From: Woeseiaceae bacterium
GTDB taxonomy: Bacteria > Pseudomonadota > Gammaproteobacteria > Steroidobacterales > Woeseiaceae
NCBI GenBank assembly: GCA_021773035.1
Contig: JAJFKU010000056.1
Span: forward strand, 202,344 to 266,343
Length of the DNA: 64,000 nucleotides
Direction of reading: 5' to 3'
Shown: positions 34,554 to 43,496 of the stretch, piece after piece
Layout: each line of letters begins with the position of its first letter
Position numbering within the stretch: the first letter of the stretch is position 1
Translations under genes and position numbers: made by a program
Notes under the pieces: generated by a model
Told to the model about the DNA's origin: nothing
Databases searched by the model: none
Seen by the model: only the letters and a program-made list of their open reading frames with translations

Positions 34554-35744
34554 CTACCCGCCTGCCACGGTCGCCGCGATTGAGTCCGCAAGGTAGGCAA
34601 CGTTAGCCGGCGTAATACCGGCGACGTTAATACGGCTCGAATCAACCATATAGACGCCGAAATCTTTCTTCAGCCGGGCCACCTGTTCCACGCTGACACC
34701 TAAGAAGCAAAACATGCCGGTCGCACGAACCAGGTGCGAGAAATCATGCTGCGGGACCTTTGCAAGCAGCGAGTCGTTTAACAATACGCGCATATCACGA
34801 AGCCGCTCACGCATATCGGTCAGCTCACCGACCCACGCGCTGCGCAAAGCGTCGTTGTGCAGAATCAGGCTGACGACGGCCGCACCATGGTCCGGCGGCA
34901 CCGAGTAAATAGTGCGCACGACATTATTCACCTGACTGTCGACGACATCCCGCGTCTTGCTATCCGCCGACAGGATTGAAAGCGTCCCTACGCGATCGCG
35001 ATACAGGCCGAAATTCTTGGAACAGGAACTCGCCACGATCATCTCCGGAACGCGTTCGGCCATGTGGCGAATCGCGTAGGCGTCCGCATCGATATCTTCG
35101 GCAAAACCCTGGTACGCCATATCAATGAACGGGACCAGTTCGCGCTCGACGATGACCTCTGTAATTGCCCGCCACTGTTCGGCCGACGGATCCAGTCCGG
35201 ACGGGTTGTGGCAACAGGCATGTAACAGAACGATGTCGCCGGCTACAGCACTTCGCAAGGTCTCGAGCATCGCGTCGATCCTGATGACGTGACTGCTCGT
35301 GTCGTAGTAGGGATAGGGTTTCAGATTCAGGCCCGCGCCCCCCAGCAGGGGAACATGATTCGCCCAGGTGGGTTCACTGACCCAGACCGTCGTATCGGGA
35401 GACGAACGCAGAATCAGGCCCGCTGCGACCCGGAGCGACCCGGAGCCACCCGGCGTTTGCAGCGTTACCAGGCGCTTATCGGGACTTGTCGTACCGAAAA
35501 CAAGCGCCTGCATGGCGCTGTTAAAATCTGCTGCACCGGCAGTGCCGATGTAGGCCTTACTGTCCTGGTTTGCGACGAGCTCTCGCTCGGCAGCCTTGAC
35601 GACATCGAGGACCGGGGTAGCGCCCTCTGCCGTTCGATACACACCGACGCCGAGATCGATTTTCTCCGGCCGGGGGTCGTTCCGGTGTTCGGCGATCAAC
35701 CCCAGGATGGCGTCCGCAGACGCGGCAGATAGTGTCTCAAACAA
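34554..35744 (-). CDS. Aromatic/aspartate aminotransferase (class I, PLP)
   Basis: 396 aa, the standard length for AspC/TyrB. GVGVYR and TPGGSGSLR near the N-terminus, the Asn/Pro motif HACCHNPSGLD, the Asp in PFIDMAYQGFA and the PLP-lysine motif SSCSKNFGLYRDRVG are all present. It transfers amino groups between aspartate or aromatic amino acids and 2-oxoglutarate. TTG start at 35744 with GGAG seven bases upstream. Whether it prefers Asp or aromatic substrates cannot be decided here. Confidence 0.95.
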   Translation of the reverse strand: MFETLSAASADAILGLIAEHRNDPRPEKIDLGVGVYRTAEGATPVLDVVKAAERELVANQDSKAYIGTAGAADFNSAMQALVFGTTSPDKRLVTLQTPGGSGSLRVAAGLILRSSPDTTVWVSEPTWANHVPLLGGAGLNLKPYPYYDTSSHVIRIDAMLETLRSAVAGDIVLLHACCHNPSGLDPSAEQWRAITEVIVERELVPFIDMAYQGFAEDIDADAYAIRHMAERVPEMIVASSCSKNFGLYRDRVGTLSILSADSKTRDVVDSQVNNVVRTIYSVPPDHGAAVVSLILHNDALRSAWVGELTDMRERLRDMRVLLNDSLLAKVPQHDFSHLVRATGMFCFLGVSVEQVARLKKDFGVYMVDSSRINVAGITPANVAYLADSIAATVAGG

Positions 35745-35803
35745 GGAATTTCTCCACTGGAACCAAAGGGCTCATAAAGCGCACAGCGGCGCATTGTACA
35801 CGC

Positions 35804-35828
35804 AAAAACGCCGGCTCGAAGGCCGGCG
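35804..35828 (-). terminator. Rho-independent terminator of the HiPIP gene
   Basis: On the minus strand a 7-bp stem (cgccggc at 35809-35815 with gccggcg at 35822-35828, loop of six) is followed by five T (complement of 35804-35808). It lies 30 bases past the HiPIP stop and shields the aminotransferase gene from read-through. Confidence 0.85.
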
Positions 35829-35857
35829 CTTGTATTCGCAGTACTGCTGTCGCGAGA

Positions 35858-36181
35858 TCAGGCTTTCGGTGCCCAGACTGAACACCAACCCGCCGCGGCG
35901 ACGGCTTTGCCGGGGAATATCTGGCAGGGTCGCCACGCCTCGCCATCCTTGCCCTGGATAAGCGCGCAATTGGCACAGTTCTGGTCGGCAGCCGGATTGT
36001 TGCGGGTGGCTGGATCGACTTTGGACGCGTCGTGCGTGTACTTCATTGCGGCGGCCATCGGATCGTCCTCCGACAGATGCGGCAGTTCGTCAGCTCGTGC
36101 TTCGCGACCCGGCGCGGCCATGCATGCGGCGGCGGCGACGGCCGACAGTTGAATAAATTTGCGGCGTGGAATTGTGCTCAA
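35858..36181 (-). CDS. High-potential iron-sulfur protein (HiPIP), Tat-exported
   Basis: About 107 aa. A twin-arginine signal (STIPRRKFIQLSAVAAAACM) exports the folded 4Fe-4S protein. The four cluster Cys are in CANCALIQG, EAWRPCQIFPG and AAAGWCSVW, the HiPIP spacing. It carries electrons in the periplasm, for example between the bc1 complex and a terminal oxidase. TTG at 36181 is chosen because AAGGAG lies seven bases upstream; longer in-frame starts put about 15-40 odd residues before the Tat motif. Confidence 0.9.
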   Translation of the reverse strand: MSTIPRRKFIQLSAVAAAACMAAPGREARADELPHLSEDDPMAAAMKYTHDASKVDPATRNNPAADQNCANCALIQGKDGEAWRPCQIFPGKAVAAAGWCSVWAPKA

Positions 36182-36285
36182 CTTAAGTCTCCTTGACGTT
36201 CTTTCTTTATCGATTGCGGCCTGCATTTTAACCGGTTTTTCTGAACGCCAGCATAACGGGATATGCGTACAAACCATCCGTGTTT

Positions 36286-36300
36286 TGAGAACCATTCTCA
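36286..36300. promoter_or_regulatory. Fur-box-like palindrome upstream of the formate dehydrogenase genes
   Basis: The 15-mer TGAGAACCATTCTCA has arms TGAGAA/TTCTCA and matches the 7-1-7 Fur consensus TGATAATNATTATCA at 12 of 15 positions, counting N. It lies in the 182-base divergent region, 64 bases before the fdhD ATG and 105 bases from the HiPIP start. Iron control of these Fe-S-rich products would make sense. Single-site matches of this quality can occur by chance. Confidence 0.4.
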
Positions 36301-36363
36301 TTGCGGCCTGCAGCCCCCGCCGCTGGGATATACTGAGTTGCCAAACAACCGGTCCGAAACGAA

Positions 36364-37206
36364 ATGACAGTCTCCAGCCTCGCGATGAAGATCGACAAAA
36401 TTAACGGCGATTCCGCAAATGCCGTCGATGATCAGGTCGCCGTTGAGGAACCTTTGGAGATTCGGCTGGGTTATTCGTCGCCGGCCGGCCGCACGACGGC
36501 GAGCATATCTATTACCATGCGGACGCCCGGCGACGACGCCGAGCTGGCCAGCGGCTTTCTGTATTCCGAATCGATGATTCAAAATGCCGGCGACATACAA
36601 GCGGTCGAGCACTGCGGCCCTGCCGCACCCGACTCTGGTAATCACAACATTATCCGCGTGGATCTCGCAGCGCACGTAAGCATTGACCTCGGTCGGCTAC
36701 AGCGGCATTTCTACACGACCTCAAGCTGCGGCGTCTGCGGCAAGTCGTCGCTGGAGGCATTGCAGGTTACCGGTGTCAGGCCGCTGGACAACGACACCGC
36801 GTCTTTCAGTCGTGAGATATTGACGGCGCTGCCGGACGCGCTGCGTGAGCGCCAGGCCACCTTCAAGCAAACCGGCGGCCTGCACGCCGCGGCAGCCTTC
36901 GATTCACAAGGTGAAATCCTGCTGGTGCGTGAAGATGTCGGACGCCACAATGCCGTCGACAAAGTCATCGGCGCACTGTTGGCTCAGGGCCGGCTGCCCG
37001 CGAACGATCTCGGCCTGATGGTTTCGGGCCGGACAAGTTTTGAACTTATGCAAAAGACACTCGTCGCCGGGATTCCGCTACTGGCGGCAGTAAGCGCGCC
37101 GTCCAGTCTTGCAGTAAGACTGGCAAGAGAATTCAATGTTACTTTGGTAGGGTTTCTACGTGGTGATACTTTCAATGTTTACTCAGCCGGGGAGCGCATC
37201 CGCTGA
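36364..37206 (+). CDS. fdhD: Formate dehydrogenase accessory sulfurtransferase
   Basis: 280 aa. The central TTSSCGVCGKSSLEAL holds the paired Cys (about 122 and 125) that carry sulfur from IscS to the Mo-bis-MGD cofactor of formate dehydrogenase. LVREDVGRHNAVDKVIGA and VSGRTSFELMQK are conserved FdhD segments. It is first in the operon; its TGA overlaps the fdsG ATG (TGATG). In Cupriavidus fds operons fdhD lies at the other end, so the order differs. Confidence 0.96.
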   Translation: MTVSSLAMKIDKINGDSANAVDDQVAVEEPLEIRLGYSSPAGRTTASISITMRTPGDDAELASGFLYSESMIQNAGDIQAVEHCGPAAPDSGNHNIIRVDLAAHVSIDLGRLQRHFYTTSSCGVCGKSSLEALQVTGVRPLDNDTASFSREILTALPDALRERQATFKQTGGLHAAAAFDSQGEILLVREDVGRHNAVDKVIGALLAQGRLPANDLGLMVSGRTSFELMQKTLVAGIPLLAAVSAPSSLAVRLAREFNVTLVGFLRGDTFNVYSAGERIR

Positions 37207-37670
37207 TGGCCAGAATCGATAAAGAAACGACCAGCGACATCGTCGCGCAATACGGCGGCAAAGCGGAAATGCTGGTGCAGATACTGCAGTCCATTGTAAT
37301 GCGTTACGGCTGGATACCTGAGGACACCATTCGCCAGCTGGCCGAAGAACTGAATCTGTCGCGTGCGGATGTGCACGGTGTTGTCGAGTACTACCACGAC
37401 TTCAGAACCCATGAGCCGGGCAAACACATTGTCAAAATCTGCCAGGCCGAAGCCTGCCAGGCCATGGGCAGCCGGGAACTGACGAACCATGCCGAAAAGA
37501 TCCTGGCGATGAGTCTTCACGATACTGAAAACGACATCACGCTTGAACCCGTTTATTGCCTGGGCAACTGCGCCTGCTCACCAGCGGTTATGGTGAACGG
37601 CAAAACCTACGGCCGGGTTGACGAGAAACGTTTTAACGACCTGCTGGACGGCATGCGGGGGAACGACTGA
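37206..37670 (+). CDS. fdsG: NAD-dependent formate dehydrogenase gamma subunit (NuoE-like)
   Basis: 154 aa. NuoE-type thioredoxin-like domain with the 2Fe-2S ligands in CQAEACQAMG and CLGNCACSPA. GVVEYYHDFRTHEPGKHIV is the NuoE/FdsG core. It relays electrons next to the FMN-containing beta subunit. Coupled to its neighbours by one-base TGATG overlaps on both sides, indicating stoichiometric translation. Cytoplasmic. Confidence 0.95.
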   Translation: MARIDKETTSDIVAQYGGKAEMLVQILQSIVMRYGWIPEDTIRQLAEELNLSRADVHGVVEYYHDFRTHEPGKHIVKICQAEACQAMGSRELTNHAEKILAMSLHDTENDITLEPVYCLGNCACSPAVMVNGKTYGRVDEKRFNDLLDGMRGND

Positions 37671-39223
37671 TGGCCCGCACGAAAATTTTTGTGCCACGAG
37701 AAACGGCCGCAGTATCGGTGGGTGCCGACGACGTCGCGTTAGCGATCGCGAGAACCGCGAAGCAAACCGGTACTGACATTGAATTGATTCGCAACGGCTC
37801 ATGGGGTGCGTCCTGGCTGGAGCCGCTGCTTGAAGTCGAGGTTGACGGCGCGCGCATTGCCTACGGCAATGTCACTGCCGATGACGTTGCCGGCCTGTTC
37901 AACGCCGGCCTGATTAGCGGTGGCGAACACGAACGACGCCTCGGTCCGGTTAGTGAAATCCCCTGGCTCATCAACCAGGATCGCTGGACATTCTGGCGCT
38001 GCGGTCTTGTCGACCCGCTATCTGTCGACGACTTTGAGCGCCATCAGGGCTTTAAGGCGCTGAGCAAAGCGTTTGCCGACGGCCGCGATGCCGTGCTTGA
38101 TGCCGTCAACGACTCCGGGTTACGCGGGCGCGGCGGCGCGGGTTTCCCGACCGGCATCAAATGGCGCACCGTTGCCAATACCTCCGCCGGCCAGAAATAC
38201 ATCGCCTGCAACGCCGACGAGGGCGACAGCGGCACGTTCTCCGACCGCCTGCTGATGGAAGGCGATCCGATGGGCCTGATCGAAAGCATGGCTATTGCCG
38301 GTTTCGCCGTTGGTGCAAGCATCGGCTATATCTATCTGCGCTCGGAATATCCGTTGACCCATTCGATACTGTCGCGGGCCATTGCGAGCGCGCGTGACGC
38401 CGGCTGGCTCGGCAGCAACATCAAAGACTCAGGCTTCGATTTCGATATCGAACTGCACCTCGGCGCGGGCTCCTACGTTTGCGGTGAGGAAACCGCAATG
38501 CTCGAAAGCCTCGAAGGCAAAAAGGGCATCGTGCGCTACAAGCCGCCGCTGCCGGCCCACGAAGGATTGTTCGGCAAACCTACTGTGGTCAACAACGTCG
38601 TCACGCTGGCATCGGTCGCCAATATCATCAATCTGGGCGGTGAGCGTTACGCCGGCATGGGTGTCAACCGTTCCAAGGGAACGCTCGCCTTTCAACTCGC
38701 CGGCAATATCAAACGCGGCGGCCTGGTCGAAAAGGCGTTCGGCGTAACGCTCAGAGAGCTCATCGAGGACTGGGGCGGCGGCACTGCCAGCGGCCGGCCC
38801 GTCAAGGCGGTGCAGGTCGGCGGTCCACTCGGCGCGTATATACCGGCGGAGCAGCTCGATACACCGATGGACTACGAAGCGTTCGTGAACATCGGCGCGA
38901 TGATCGGTCACGGCGGCATCGTCATTTTCGACGACACGGCAGACATGGCGCAACTGGCGCGTTTCGCCATGGAGTTCTGTGCCATTGAGTCCTGTGGCAA
39001 ATGCACACCGTGTCGAATTGGCTCGACGCGAGGCGTCGAGGTCATCGACAAGATGATTTCCGGGCGTGAACGCGAGAAGAATTACGACCTGCTGCTGGAG
39101 TTATGCGACACGATGGAGGGCGCCTCCTTATGTGCAATGGGCGGAATGACCCCCTATCCGGTTAGAAGTGTTCTAAAATACTTTGCAGAAGACTTTGCAT
39201 CTTCGAAAGAGGCGAACGCATGA
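37670..39223 (+). CDS. fdsB: NAD-dependent formate dehydrogenase beta subunit (NuoF-like)
   Basis: 517 aa. LRGRGGAGFPTGIKW at about 151-165 binds NAD(H), NADEGDSGTF and the SYVCGEETA region bind FMN, and the 4Fe-4S Cys are 442, 445, 448 (SCGKCTPC) and about 488. The N-terminal 100 residues have the thioredoxin-like fold position but no cluster Cys, so no second 2Fe-2S is expected there. It passes electrons from the alpha subunit to NAD+. ATGA overlap with fdsA. Confidence 0.95.
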   Translation: MARTKIFVPRETAAVSVGADDVALAIARTAKQTGTDIELIRNGSWGASWLEPLLEVEVDGARIAYGNVTADDVAGLFNAGLISGGEHERRLGPVSEIPWLINQDRWTFWRCGLVDPLSVDDFERHQGFKALSKAFADGRDAVLDAVNDSGLRGRGGAGFPTGIKWRTVANTSAGQKYIACNADEGDSGTFSDRLLMEGDPMGLIESMAIAGFAVGASIGYIYLRSEYPLTHSILSRAIASARDAGWLGSNIKDSGFDFDIELHLGAGSYVCGEETAMLESLEGKKGIVRYKPPLPAHEGLFGKPTVVNNVVTLASVANIINLGGERYAGMGVNRSKGTLAFQLAGNIKRGGLVEKAFGVTLRELIEDWGGGTASGRPVKAVQVGGPLGAYIPAEQLDTPMDYEAFVNIGAMIGHGGIVIFDDTADMAQLARFAMEFCAIESCGKCTPCRIGSTRGVEVIDKMISGREREKNYDLLLELCDTMEGASLCAMGGMTPYPVRSVLKYFAEDFASSKEANA

Positions 39224-42054
39224 ATAAGGTCCGGCAGACAGACTTGGGCACACCGGCCAGCACGTCCGGCGAGTGCGTAAATGTCGTCATCGACGGCATG
39301 CCCGCGACGGTCAACGCGGGCAGCAGCATATTGCGCGCCGCGCGCGAGTCCGGCGTCGATATTCCAAAACTCTGTGCCACCGACAGTCTTAAGCCGTTCG
39401 GTTCCTGCCGTATGTGCCTGGTCGAAGTCGAGGGCCGCAAGGGCTATCCGGCCTCCTGCACGACCCCGGTTGAAGACGGTATGGAAATTCGCACGCAGAC
39501 CAGCGAACTTGCCAGGCTTCGCCGCAACGTCATGGAACTCTATATTTCCGACCATCCGCTCGATTGCCTGACCTGTTCGGCAAACGGTGACTGCGAACTG
39601 CAGGATATGGCGGGCGCGGTCGGCTTGCGCGAAGTGCGCTACGGCTTCGACGGCGAAAACCACCTGCAGGCACCGGTCGATGCCAGCAACCCGTACTTCC
39701 AGTTCGATGCCAGCAAGTGCATCGTCTGCTCGCGCTGCGTGCGCGCCTGCGACGAAGTCCAGGGCACCTTCGCGCTAACGATTCAGGGCCGGGGTTTTGC
39801 CTCCAAAGTTTCGGCCGGCATCGACGAAGGCTTTCTTGATTCCGAGTGTGTATCCTGCGGCGCCTGCGTACAGGCCTGCCCGACAGCGACGCTGATGGAA
39901 AAGAGCATTGTCGATCACGGCCTGCCCGATCGCAGCGTCGTAACGACCTGTGCGTACTGCGGCGTCGGCTGCTCGTTCCAGGCTGAAATGAAAGGCGATC
40001 AGGTCGTACGCATGACACCGTATAAGGACGGCCAAGCCAATCACGGCCACAGCTGCGTCAAGGGCCGTTTCGCCTGGGGATATGCGTCGCACAAGGACCG
40101 CGTCATGAATCCTATGGTTCGGGAAACTACCGATGAACCGTGGCGCGAAGTAAGTTGGGATGAAGCGATTCAGCACACCGCGAAACGCTTTAAGGAAATT
40201 CAGGAAAAATACGGCCGCAAATCGATCGGCGGCATCACGTCGTCGCGCTGTACTAACGAAGAGGTGTATGTCGTACAAAAATTCGTTCGCGCAGGCATGG
40301 GTAACAACAACGTCGATACCTGCGCGCGCGTCTGCCACTCGCCGACGGGCTACGGTCTCAAAACTACGCTGGGCACATCGGCCGGAACACAGCCATTCGA
40401 CAGCGTTATGGACACCGACGTGATGGTTGTTATCGGTGCGAACCCGACGGTCGCTCATCCGGTGTTCGCGTCGCAAATGAAACGCCGCCTGCGCGAGGGC
40501 GCAAAGCTTGTCGTTATCGACCCGCGCGAAATCGGCCTGGTGCGGTCCGCGCATATTGCGGCCGAACACCACATCGCGTTATCGCCTGGCACCAATGTAC
40601 CCGTGGTAAACGCACTCGCGCACGTTATTGTCAGCGAGGGACTCGTCGACGACGAATATGTGCGCGAACGCTGCGATGTCGATTCCTTCGAGTCCTGGAA
40701 GGCGATGATCCTGAAGCCGGAAAACTCGCCGGAGGAAGTCGCAAAGGTCGCCGGCGTCGATGCCGAAACCCTGCGCGCTGCGGCACGCCTGTACGGCACG
40801 GCGAAAAACGCCTCGATCTACTACGGACTGGGTGTCACCGAACACAGCCAGGGCTCGACGATGGTCATGGGCATGGCCAATCTCGCGATGGCCACCGGCA
40901 ACATCGGTCGCTCCGGCGTCGGCGTTAATCCGCTACGCGGCCAGAACAATGTGCAGGGCTCCTGCGACATGGGCTCTTTTCCTCACGAATTGCCGGGCTA
41001 CCGGCATATTTCGGGCGACGAAGTCCGCCAACAGTTCGAGCGTCACTGGGGCGTGGAGATCGACCCGGAGCCAGGTTTTCGCATCCCCAATATGTTCGAC
41101 GCGGCCTGCGCCGGCGAATTCAAGGGCATGTATATCCAGGGCGAGGATCTCGCGCAATCCGATCCCGACACGCATCACGTGGAAGCCGCCCTCGGCAATA
41201 TGGAGTGCATTGTCGTGCAGGACCTGTTCCTGAACGAGACGGCAAAGTTCGCGCACGTTTTTCTGCCCGGTACGTCTTTTCTCGAAAAGGACGGCACCTT
41301 TACCAACGCGGAACGCCGCATCAATCGTGTGCGCCCGGTAATGCCCGCACAACAGGGCAAGGATGAGTGGCAAATCACGCAGGAGCTGGCACAGGCGATG
41401 GGTTACAACATGAACTACCCAACGTCAGCATCGATCATGGACGAGATCGCCGAACTCACGCCAAGCTTCCAGAACGTCAGCTTCAAAATGCTCGACGACA
41501 TCGGCAGCGTACAGTGGCCGTGCAACGAAACGGCACCTGCCGGCACACCGGTCATGCACATCGACCAGTTCGTTCGCGGCAAGGGCCTGTTCGTCGAGAC
41601 CGACTACGAGCCGACGCTGGAAAAGACCAACCGCAAGTTCCCGCTGTTGCTGACCACCGGCAGAATACTCTCGCAGTACAACGTTGGCGCGCAGACACGC
41701 CGCACCGAAAATAACATCTGGCACGCCGAAGACATACTGGAAGTACACCCACACGATGCAGAAACGCGCGGTGTGCGTGATGGCGAGCTGGTCTCGCTGG
41801 CCAGCCGCAAAGGCGACATTACGCTGCGGGCAAAGATTACGACGCGGGTGAAGCCCGGCGTTGTCTACACGACCTTCCACAATCCCGAAACCGGCGCGAA
41901 CGTCGTGACAACGGAATACAGCGACTGGGCAACGAACTGCCCGGAATACAAAGTCACGGCGGTGCAGATCGCACCGGCCTCGCACCGCTCAAACTGGCAG
42001 GAAGGGTTTGCCGAACGTGCAAAAAACCAGGGTCGTATATCGGAAGCGACTTAG
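39220..42054 (+). CDS. fdsA: NAD-dependent formate dehydrogenase alpha subunit (Mo)
   Basis: 944 aa. N-terminal NuoG-like part with a 2Fe-2S (CxnC at GSCRMC, PASC), HPLDCLTCSANGDCE, then two 4Fe-4S ferredoxin motifs (CIVCSRCVRAC and CVSCGACVQAC). TTCAYCGVGC starts the molybdopterin part. The active-site Cys is probably 372 in ARVCHSPT, with the following His conserved, so this is the selenium-free type. It oxidises formate to CO2. No fdsD delta-subunit gene follows on this strand. Confidence 0.95.
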   Translation: MNKVRQTDLGTPASTSGECVNVVIDGMPATVNAGSSILRAARESGVDIPKLCATDSLKPFGSCRMCLVEVEGRKGYPASCTTPVEDGMEIRTQTSELARLRRNVMELYISDHPLDCLTCSANGDCELQDMAGAVGLREVRYGFDGENHLQAPVDASNPYFQFDASKCIVCSRCVRACDEVQGTFALTIQGRGFASKVSAGIDEGFLDSECVSCGACVQACPTATLMEKSIVDHGLPDRSVVTTCAYCGVGCSFQAEMKGDQVVRMTPYKDGQANHGHSCVKGRFAWGYASHKDRVMNPMVRETTDEPWREVSWDEAIQHTAKRFKEIQEKYGRKSIGGITSSRCTNEEVYVVQKFVRAGMGNNNVDTCARVCHSPTGYGLKTTLGTSAGTQPFDSVMDTDVMVVIGANPTVAHPVFASQMKRRLREGAKLVVIDPREIGLVRSAHIAAEHHIALSPGTNVPVVNALAHVIVSEGLVDDEYVRERCDVDSFESWKAMILKPENSPEEVAKVAGVDAETLRAAARLYGTAKNASIYYGLGVTEHSQGSTMVMGMANLAMATGNIGRSGVGVNPLRGQNNVQGSCDMGSFPHELPGYRHISGDEVRQQFERHWGVEIDPEPGFRIPNMFDAACAGEFKGMYIQGEDLAQSDPDTHHVEAALGNMECIVVQDLFLNETAKFAHVFLPGTSFLEKDGTFTNAERRINRVRPVMPAQQGKDEWQITQELAQAMGYNMNYPTSASIMDEIAELTPSFQNVSFKMLDDIGSVQWPCNETAPAGTPVMHIDQFVRGKGLFVETDYEPTLEKTNRKFPLLLTTGRILSQYNVGAQTRRTENNIWHAEDILEVHPHDAETRGVRDGELVSLASRKGDITLRAKITTRVKPGVVYTTFHNPETGANVVTTEYSDWATNCPEYKVTAVQIAPASHRSNWQEGFAERAKNQGRISEAT

Positions 42055-42062
42055 AGTACGCG

Positions 42063-42485
42063 TTAAGCGACCTTGTCTTCTTCGTTTTCTTCACCGTCGA
42101 ACAGCCACGCCTCGATCGGTTTCTTCAGATACTTCGGAAACAGCACGAAAGCGAGTCCGAGTCCCATCGCGCCCCATGGCGACCAGAGCTGCACGATAAA
42201 GACCGGCCACATGAAGGCCTGTATCGTGTTCTTGAAGGAATCCACGATGAAGTTCACGACAAACGCGATAATCTGACCGTCGAGCAACAGGCCTATCTCT
42301 TTGACATCCTCAACGATCGAGCCAGCTTCCAGCGCAATAAAGGTGAAGGCGAAACCACAGGCATAAAGCCCACCGCCGCGAACATCCCAGACCTTTCGAA
42401 ACCAGCGCCGGAACCAGCCATGGGATCTGGCGGGAAGCGCACGCGCCTCCTCACCAACCCGCTCCGATAGAGATCGCTTTTTCAG
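42063..42485 (-). CDS. Small membrane protein with unclear start codon
   Basis: The frame ending at 42063 looks coding well beyond its first ordinary start. A TTG at 42287 gives 74 aa with one hydrophobic segment. Upstream the same frame stays open and encodes a plausible basic start (WFRRWFRKVWDVRGGGLY) and another hydrophobic helix (ACGFAFTFIALEAG). It has no ATG, GTG or TTG. A CTG at 42485 overlaps the TGA of the preceding SYLF gene and would give about 140 aa. The C-terminus is acidic (DGEENEEDKVA). Function unknown. Confidence 0.5.
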   Translation of the reverse strand: MKKRSLSERVGEEARALPARSHGWFRRWFRKVWDVRGGGLYACGFAFTFIALEAGSIVEDVKEIGLLLDGQIIAFVVNFIVDSFKNTIQAFMWPVFIVQLWSPWGAMGLGLAFVLFPKYLKKPIEAWLFDGEENEEDKVA

Positions 42486-43039
42486 GACTTGTCGAGCTTG
42501 CTGAATTTGGAACCTTCCAGAGTCAGGTTGTACATCAGGCCTTTGGAACCGTAGATGAAACCGACCACCGGGTCTTTGATGTTGTTGCTGTCGATGGTCT
42601 TGCCCGCCCCGAGATCGATGAGCGCTACAGAACCGTCAACACCCACCTTCCAACCATTGGAATCACGAAATTTCTGCAGCGACTCCCGGGTCATGAACGC
42701 GATGACAATCGACTTCGCCTGGGCGCCCAGCTGCAGGCCAATGGACCCCGCTGTAGTGCGATAGTAATCCACGGTCTGTCCGCCAACGCGCAGCACGCCT
42801 TCACCGGTCTCGGCGCCGAGACCCATGCCGATTTTGATTACGCGCGGAAACACCAGATAACCCGCCGCCTGATTCAGAAAAACTTCTGCGCCGTTGACGT
42901 CATCCCGAAACACCTCCAGCGCCTTGTTCGACTCGCGGTCGATCTTGTCTGCAGATGCGGCGAGCACCGAACTCGTTATCAGGAGTGCAGCCAGGGCACT
43001 TGCAGAGCGGATAATTTTGCCGAATTTCTTCATCGTCAT
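42482..43039 (-). CDS. SYLF/YSC84-domain lipid-binding protein
   Basis: 185 aa. Signal peptide (ends SSVLAAS), then the SYLF domain: KALEVFRDDVNGAEVFLNQA, AGYLVFPRVIKIGMGLGAE, GGQTVDYYRTTAGSIGLQLG, SIVIAFMT and a C-terminal GSKGLMYNLTLEGSKFSKL. Eukaryotic SYLF domains bind phosphoinositides; the bacterial ones are periplasmic and poorly known. The small membrane-protein gene directly follows, probably coupled. Confidence 0.88.
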   Translation of the reverse strand: MTMKKFGKIIRSASALAALLITSSVLAASADKIDRESNKALEVFRDDVNGAEVFLNQAAGYLVFPRVIKIGMGLGAETGEGVLRVGGQTVDYYRTTAGSIGLQLGAQAKSIVIAFMTRESLQKFRDSNGWKVGVDGSVALIDLGAGKTIDSNNIKDPVVGFIYGSKGLMYNLTLEGSKFSKLDKS

Positions 43040-43100
43040 TTTCCTGTGAGCTGACGGCGCAGCCAGACGGCAGGCCGTGAGTTAAAGGCAATGATAGCCC

Positions 43101-43131
43101 AAAACACCGGGCGCAGATTAGAACCCGGCGC
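43101..43131 (-). terminator. Putative terminator of the hut/sulfite oxidase operon
   Basis: On the minus strand CGCCGGG (43125-43131 complement) pairs with CCCGG followed by TG and TTTT (complement of 43101-43104), one mismatch in the stem, loop about ten. It lies about 20-50 bases past the cytochrome c stop. A second, perfect 11-bp hairpin (cactgaacccg at 43141-43151 with cgggttcagtg at 43160-43170) spans the cytochrome stop codon itself but lacks a T tract. Confidence 0.5.
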
Positions 43132-43151
43132 CTGAACGCTCACTGAACCCG

Positions 43152-43496
43152 TTATATATCGGGTTCAGTGGTCTTCGGCATCAGGCCCGGCGGTATCGGT
43201 GCGCGGCGCCTGTTTGGCTGCGGTGGATAGCTCGCTGCAAGGTAATCGAGAATCTGCGACTCGACTTCGGGCTGGAACTGCCACAGGTTCTGCGTTTCCT
43301 GCATCCAGCGGATGATATCGAGCCAGGTACTGCGATCGGCGCGCTGGCTGGTGACCAGCGCATGCGAATGGCAACCGCCGCAGTGCGCCCTGACCTGCTC
43401 CCAGCCCGGGTTCTTGAGCAAACCCGTAGCAGGATCTGTTTCTGCGGCAAACACGGCGGCCGGCAGTAACAGCAGCAGGGCTGGAAACCTGCTCAA
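43152..43496 (-). CDS. Monohaem c-type cytochrome, partner of the molybdoenzyme
   Basis: 114 aa. A cleaved signal peptide (ends AVFAAE) and one haem motif CGGCH (Cys 39, Cys 42, His 43), followed by WLDIIRWMQETQNLWQF and DYLAASYPP as in SorB/SoxD-like cytochromes; an axial Met may be in PGLMPK. It overlaps the molybdoenzyme gene by ATGA. It would take electrons from sulfite (or another substrate) oxidation in the periplasm. Confidence 0.88.
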   Translation of the reverse strand: MSRFPALLLLLPAAVFAAETDPATGLLKNPGWEQVRAHCGGCHSHALVTSQRADRSTWLDIIRWMQETQNLWQFQPEVESQILDYLAASYPPQPNRRRAPIPPGLMPKTTEPDI

